This document shows, piece by piece, positions 43,479-44,796 of a stretch of 44,796 nucleotides of DNA. The first letter of the stretch is position 1. Each line of letters starts with the position of its first letter. Position numbers and translations under genes: made by a program. A model generated the notes under the pieces. The model did not search any database and had not been told where the DNA came from. It worked only from the letters and a program-made list of their open reading frames with translations. The DNA is from Gammaproteobacteria bacterium (GTDB taxonomy: Bacteria > Pseudomonadota > Gammaproteobacteria > GCA-2400775), in NCBI GenBank assembly GCA_015492075.1, contig WGFU01000007.1, forward strand, positions 1 to 44,796, written 5' to 3'.

Positions 43479-43901
43479 TTATTCTTTACAAGGGCCTTGA
43501 CGAATACCGCTCATATGGTAGCGATGGCGGTTTGTTAGCTCGCCTTCATCGTCGCGTATGTCCATTTCCATGGTGCCGCTAAAACCTTTTTCCACAAACA
43601 CAATGCTGGCGACACCGTGCAGACTGCCTTTGGCATCATCACAGTGCAGGGTCCATGCTAACTCGGTATCCGTGTCTGAGATATCGCTGATACTACAGTT
43701 GGCGTTATTGGCAATGGAGTTGGGAACGGGGTCGTCGGTAGTCAGACATTTTTTTGTGGTAAACGGCACCGGGAATATAGCGCCATTAAACTCAACTCGC
43801 ACTTCGGTATGCCACTCACCTTCTTCAAATTGCACTGCCACTGCTAATGAACTGGTGCTAAGCAATAGCATTACGCAGAACAGGCCATAACGACTCAACA
43901 T
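43479..43901 (-). CDS. DUF3617 family periplasmic protein
   Basis: From ATG 43901 (AGGAGA 7 bases ahead) the product has 140 residues; a frame open to 43919 has no such site. Signal peptide at ~1-20. The mature part has FEEGEWHTEVRVEF, KKCLTTDDPVPN, NCSISDISDTDTELAWTLHC and GSLHGVASIVFVEKGFSGTM, then the RYHMSGIRQGPC end. The ordered Cys set and GxWE-like start are as in DUF3617. Function unknown. Second in the cpdA run. Confidence 0.82.
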   Translation of the reverse strand: MLSRYGLFCVMLLLSTSSLAVAVQFEEGEWHTEVRVEFNGAIFPVPFTTKKCLTTDDPVPNSIANNANCSISDISDTDTELAWTLHCDDAKGSLHGVASIVFVEKGFSGTMEMDIRDDEGELTNRHRYHMSGIRQGPCKE

Positions 43902-43933
43902 ATTCTTTCTCCTAAACATAAAAACTCATATTC

Positions 43934-44671
43934 TCAGTCAACACGAATTACGCCACTATCAACACTACCATCAGTGTTTAATTCCAGCCATCGATAACCC
44001 GGCCCTTTCCGGTCTAGTTGGTGTTGCGCGCTGCGCGGCAAGAATTGGCTGCAAGTGGACGGTGACGACAATAAACGCACTGCCTTGCGTTGCTGATCAA
44101 ACTCTTGGTGAATATGCCCCCAGATTACGGTTCGCGGCGAATCGAAACGATCTATGATATCGAAAAATGCCTGTTTATTCTTCAGTTGCATTGCGTCCAT
44201 CCAGGCGCTGCCAATGTCTACCGGAGGATGATGCAAGGCAATGAGGCTGTGTCTAGCTTGATTGCTCTGCAAAGTAGTCTCTAGAAAACTCAGTTCATCA
44301 GCAGACAATTGGCCATAATCACATTGGCTCTCGTTCGAATCCAATAAGATTAACTGCCAGTCACCGAGTACAAGCTCTTTCTCTAAATCGCCAAACACGC
44401 TTTGCATCGATGCCATATCATCATGGTTACCAGCAAGCATATAAACCGGTACCGATATGTCCGAGAGATAGCTCTGCAAACGTCGGTAGGCACTCTCGGC
44501 GCCGTAATGGGCAATATCGCCCGTGACCAGCAAACCATCACAACACTCGTTCTTAAGTGCATTGATCACTCGTATCAGTGATGCATCACAATCCACAGAT
44601 GCCAGACAATCACCTTGATTGTTACCGAGATGAAAGTCGGTAATATGGAGCAATCTTTGGGGATGATTCAT
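43934..44671 (-). CDS. cpdA: 3',5'-cyclic-AMP phosphodiesterase CpdA
   Basis: CpdA lowers cAMP and so tunes CRP-controlled genes. The 245-residue metallophosphoesterase shows HITDFHLG (first metal Asp and His), LLVTGDIAHYG, YMLAGNHDD, LIALHHPPVDIG and VIWGHIHQEF. These five blocks are the class III phosphodiesterase motifs. Length and the CxSLxxVLxxL-like N-terminal region (CDASLIRVINAL) fit CpdA. The ribosome binding site is weak. It heads a minus-strand run with DUF3617, NnrU-like, hinT and PPOX genes. Confidence 0.93.
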   Translation of the reverse strand: MNHPQRLLHITDFHLGNNQGDCLASVDCDASLIRVINALKNECCDGLLVTGDIAHYGAESAYRRLQSYLSDISVPVYMLAGNHDDMASMQSVFGDLEKELVLGDWQLILLDSNESQCDYGQLSADELSFLETTLQSNQARHSLIALHHPPVDIGSAWMDAMQLKNKQAFFDIIDRFDSPRTVIWGHIHQEFDQQRKAVRLLSSPSTCSQFLPRSAQHQLDRKGPGYRWLELNTDGSVDSGVIRVD

Positions 44672-44796
44672 CGTCTGTTCAGTTTAAAAAGGGTTTCATC
44701 TACAAGACCAGTAAATACTGGTTATTGGAGCCACCTAGCAATATGGCTTATCAAGCATTATTGCAACATTATTTTACAAGTATACCAGCTATATGA

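Overview
The window looks like a chromosomal segment of a free-living, probably aquatic gammaproteobacterium. Pointers are a tmRNA whose tag (ANDENYALAA) equals that of E. coli, the block lptF-lptG divergent from pepA-holC-valS, and MiaE, Tpm, Aas-LplT, QueD, HinT and CpdA homologues. Base composition is close to balanced. No tRNA or rRNA gene was seen. I cannot name a genus.

Layout. 1-1300: the 3' part of an IS5-family element lies against a short orphan CRISPR array (five intact 31-bp type I-C-like repeats plus one truncated repeat). No cas gene is in the window. 1627-2036: ssrA (tmRNA) and its terminator. 2045-10975: mostly single genes: a YecA/SEC-C protein, a four-domain globin-sensor GGDEF-EAL protein, a small membrane protein, glyoxalase I, a LuxR-sensor-like protein, an O-methyltransferase, the RNA ligase-like phosphodiesterase ThpR, YbaN and thiopurine methyltransferase. 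11134-14460: a compact pstSCAB-like phosphate transporter operon without phoU. 14482-18646: msrA, a PilZ protein, a GT2 glycosyltransferase, miaE, a DUF4389 protein and a redoxin. 18719-22743: a tetR-aas-lplT phospholipid-salvage operon with two palindromic operators upstream. 22919-27728: a Met-rich lipoprotein cytochrome c, an HD-GYP protein, cheV, a small membrane protein and a cyclic-nucleotide-binding protein. 27809-34981: lptG/lptF and pepA-holC-valS. 35253-36369: a lipoprotein and queD. 36532-39280: a decaying patch with a frameshifted alpha/beta hydrolase, an ABC-F ATPase fragment and a frameshifted IS110-family transposase flanked by structured non-coding ends. 39289-40870: a two-gene secreted-protein operon, a glutathione S-transferase stump and a DUF3096-like membrane protein. 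40902-44671: a periplasmic methyltransferase-like protein and a tight five-gene unit (cpdA, DUF3617, NnrU-like, hinT, PPOX).

Themes. Cyclic-nucleotide signalling recurs: GGDEF-EAL, HD-GYP, PilZ, a CNB-domain protein and CpdA. Envelope maintenance also recurs (LptFG, Aas-LplT, several lipoproteins). Mobile-element damage is confined to two places: the IS5/CRISPR junction and the 36.5-39.3 kb patch. The items most worth a second look are the IS110 element with candidate structured (bridge-type) RNA ends, the orphan CRISPR array cut off by an IS next to ssrA, the methionine-heptad cytochrome lipoprotein, the TetR double operator, and the unassigned secreted pair at 39.3-40.2 kb.
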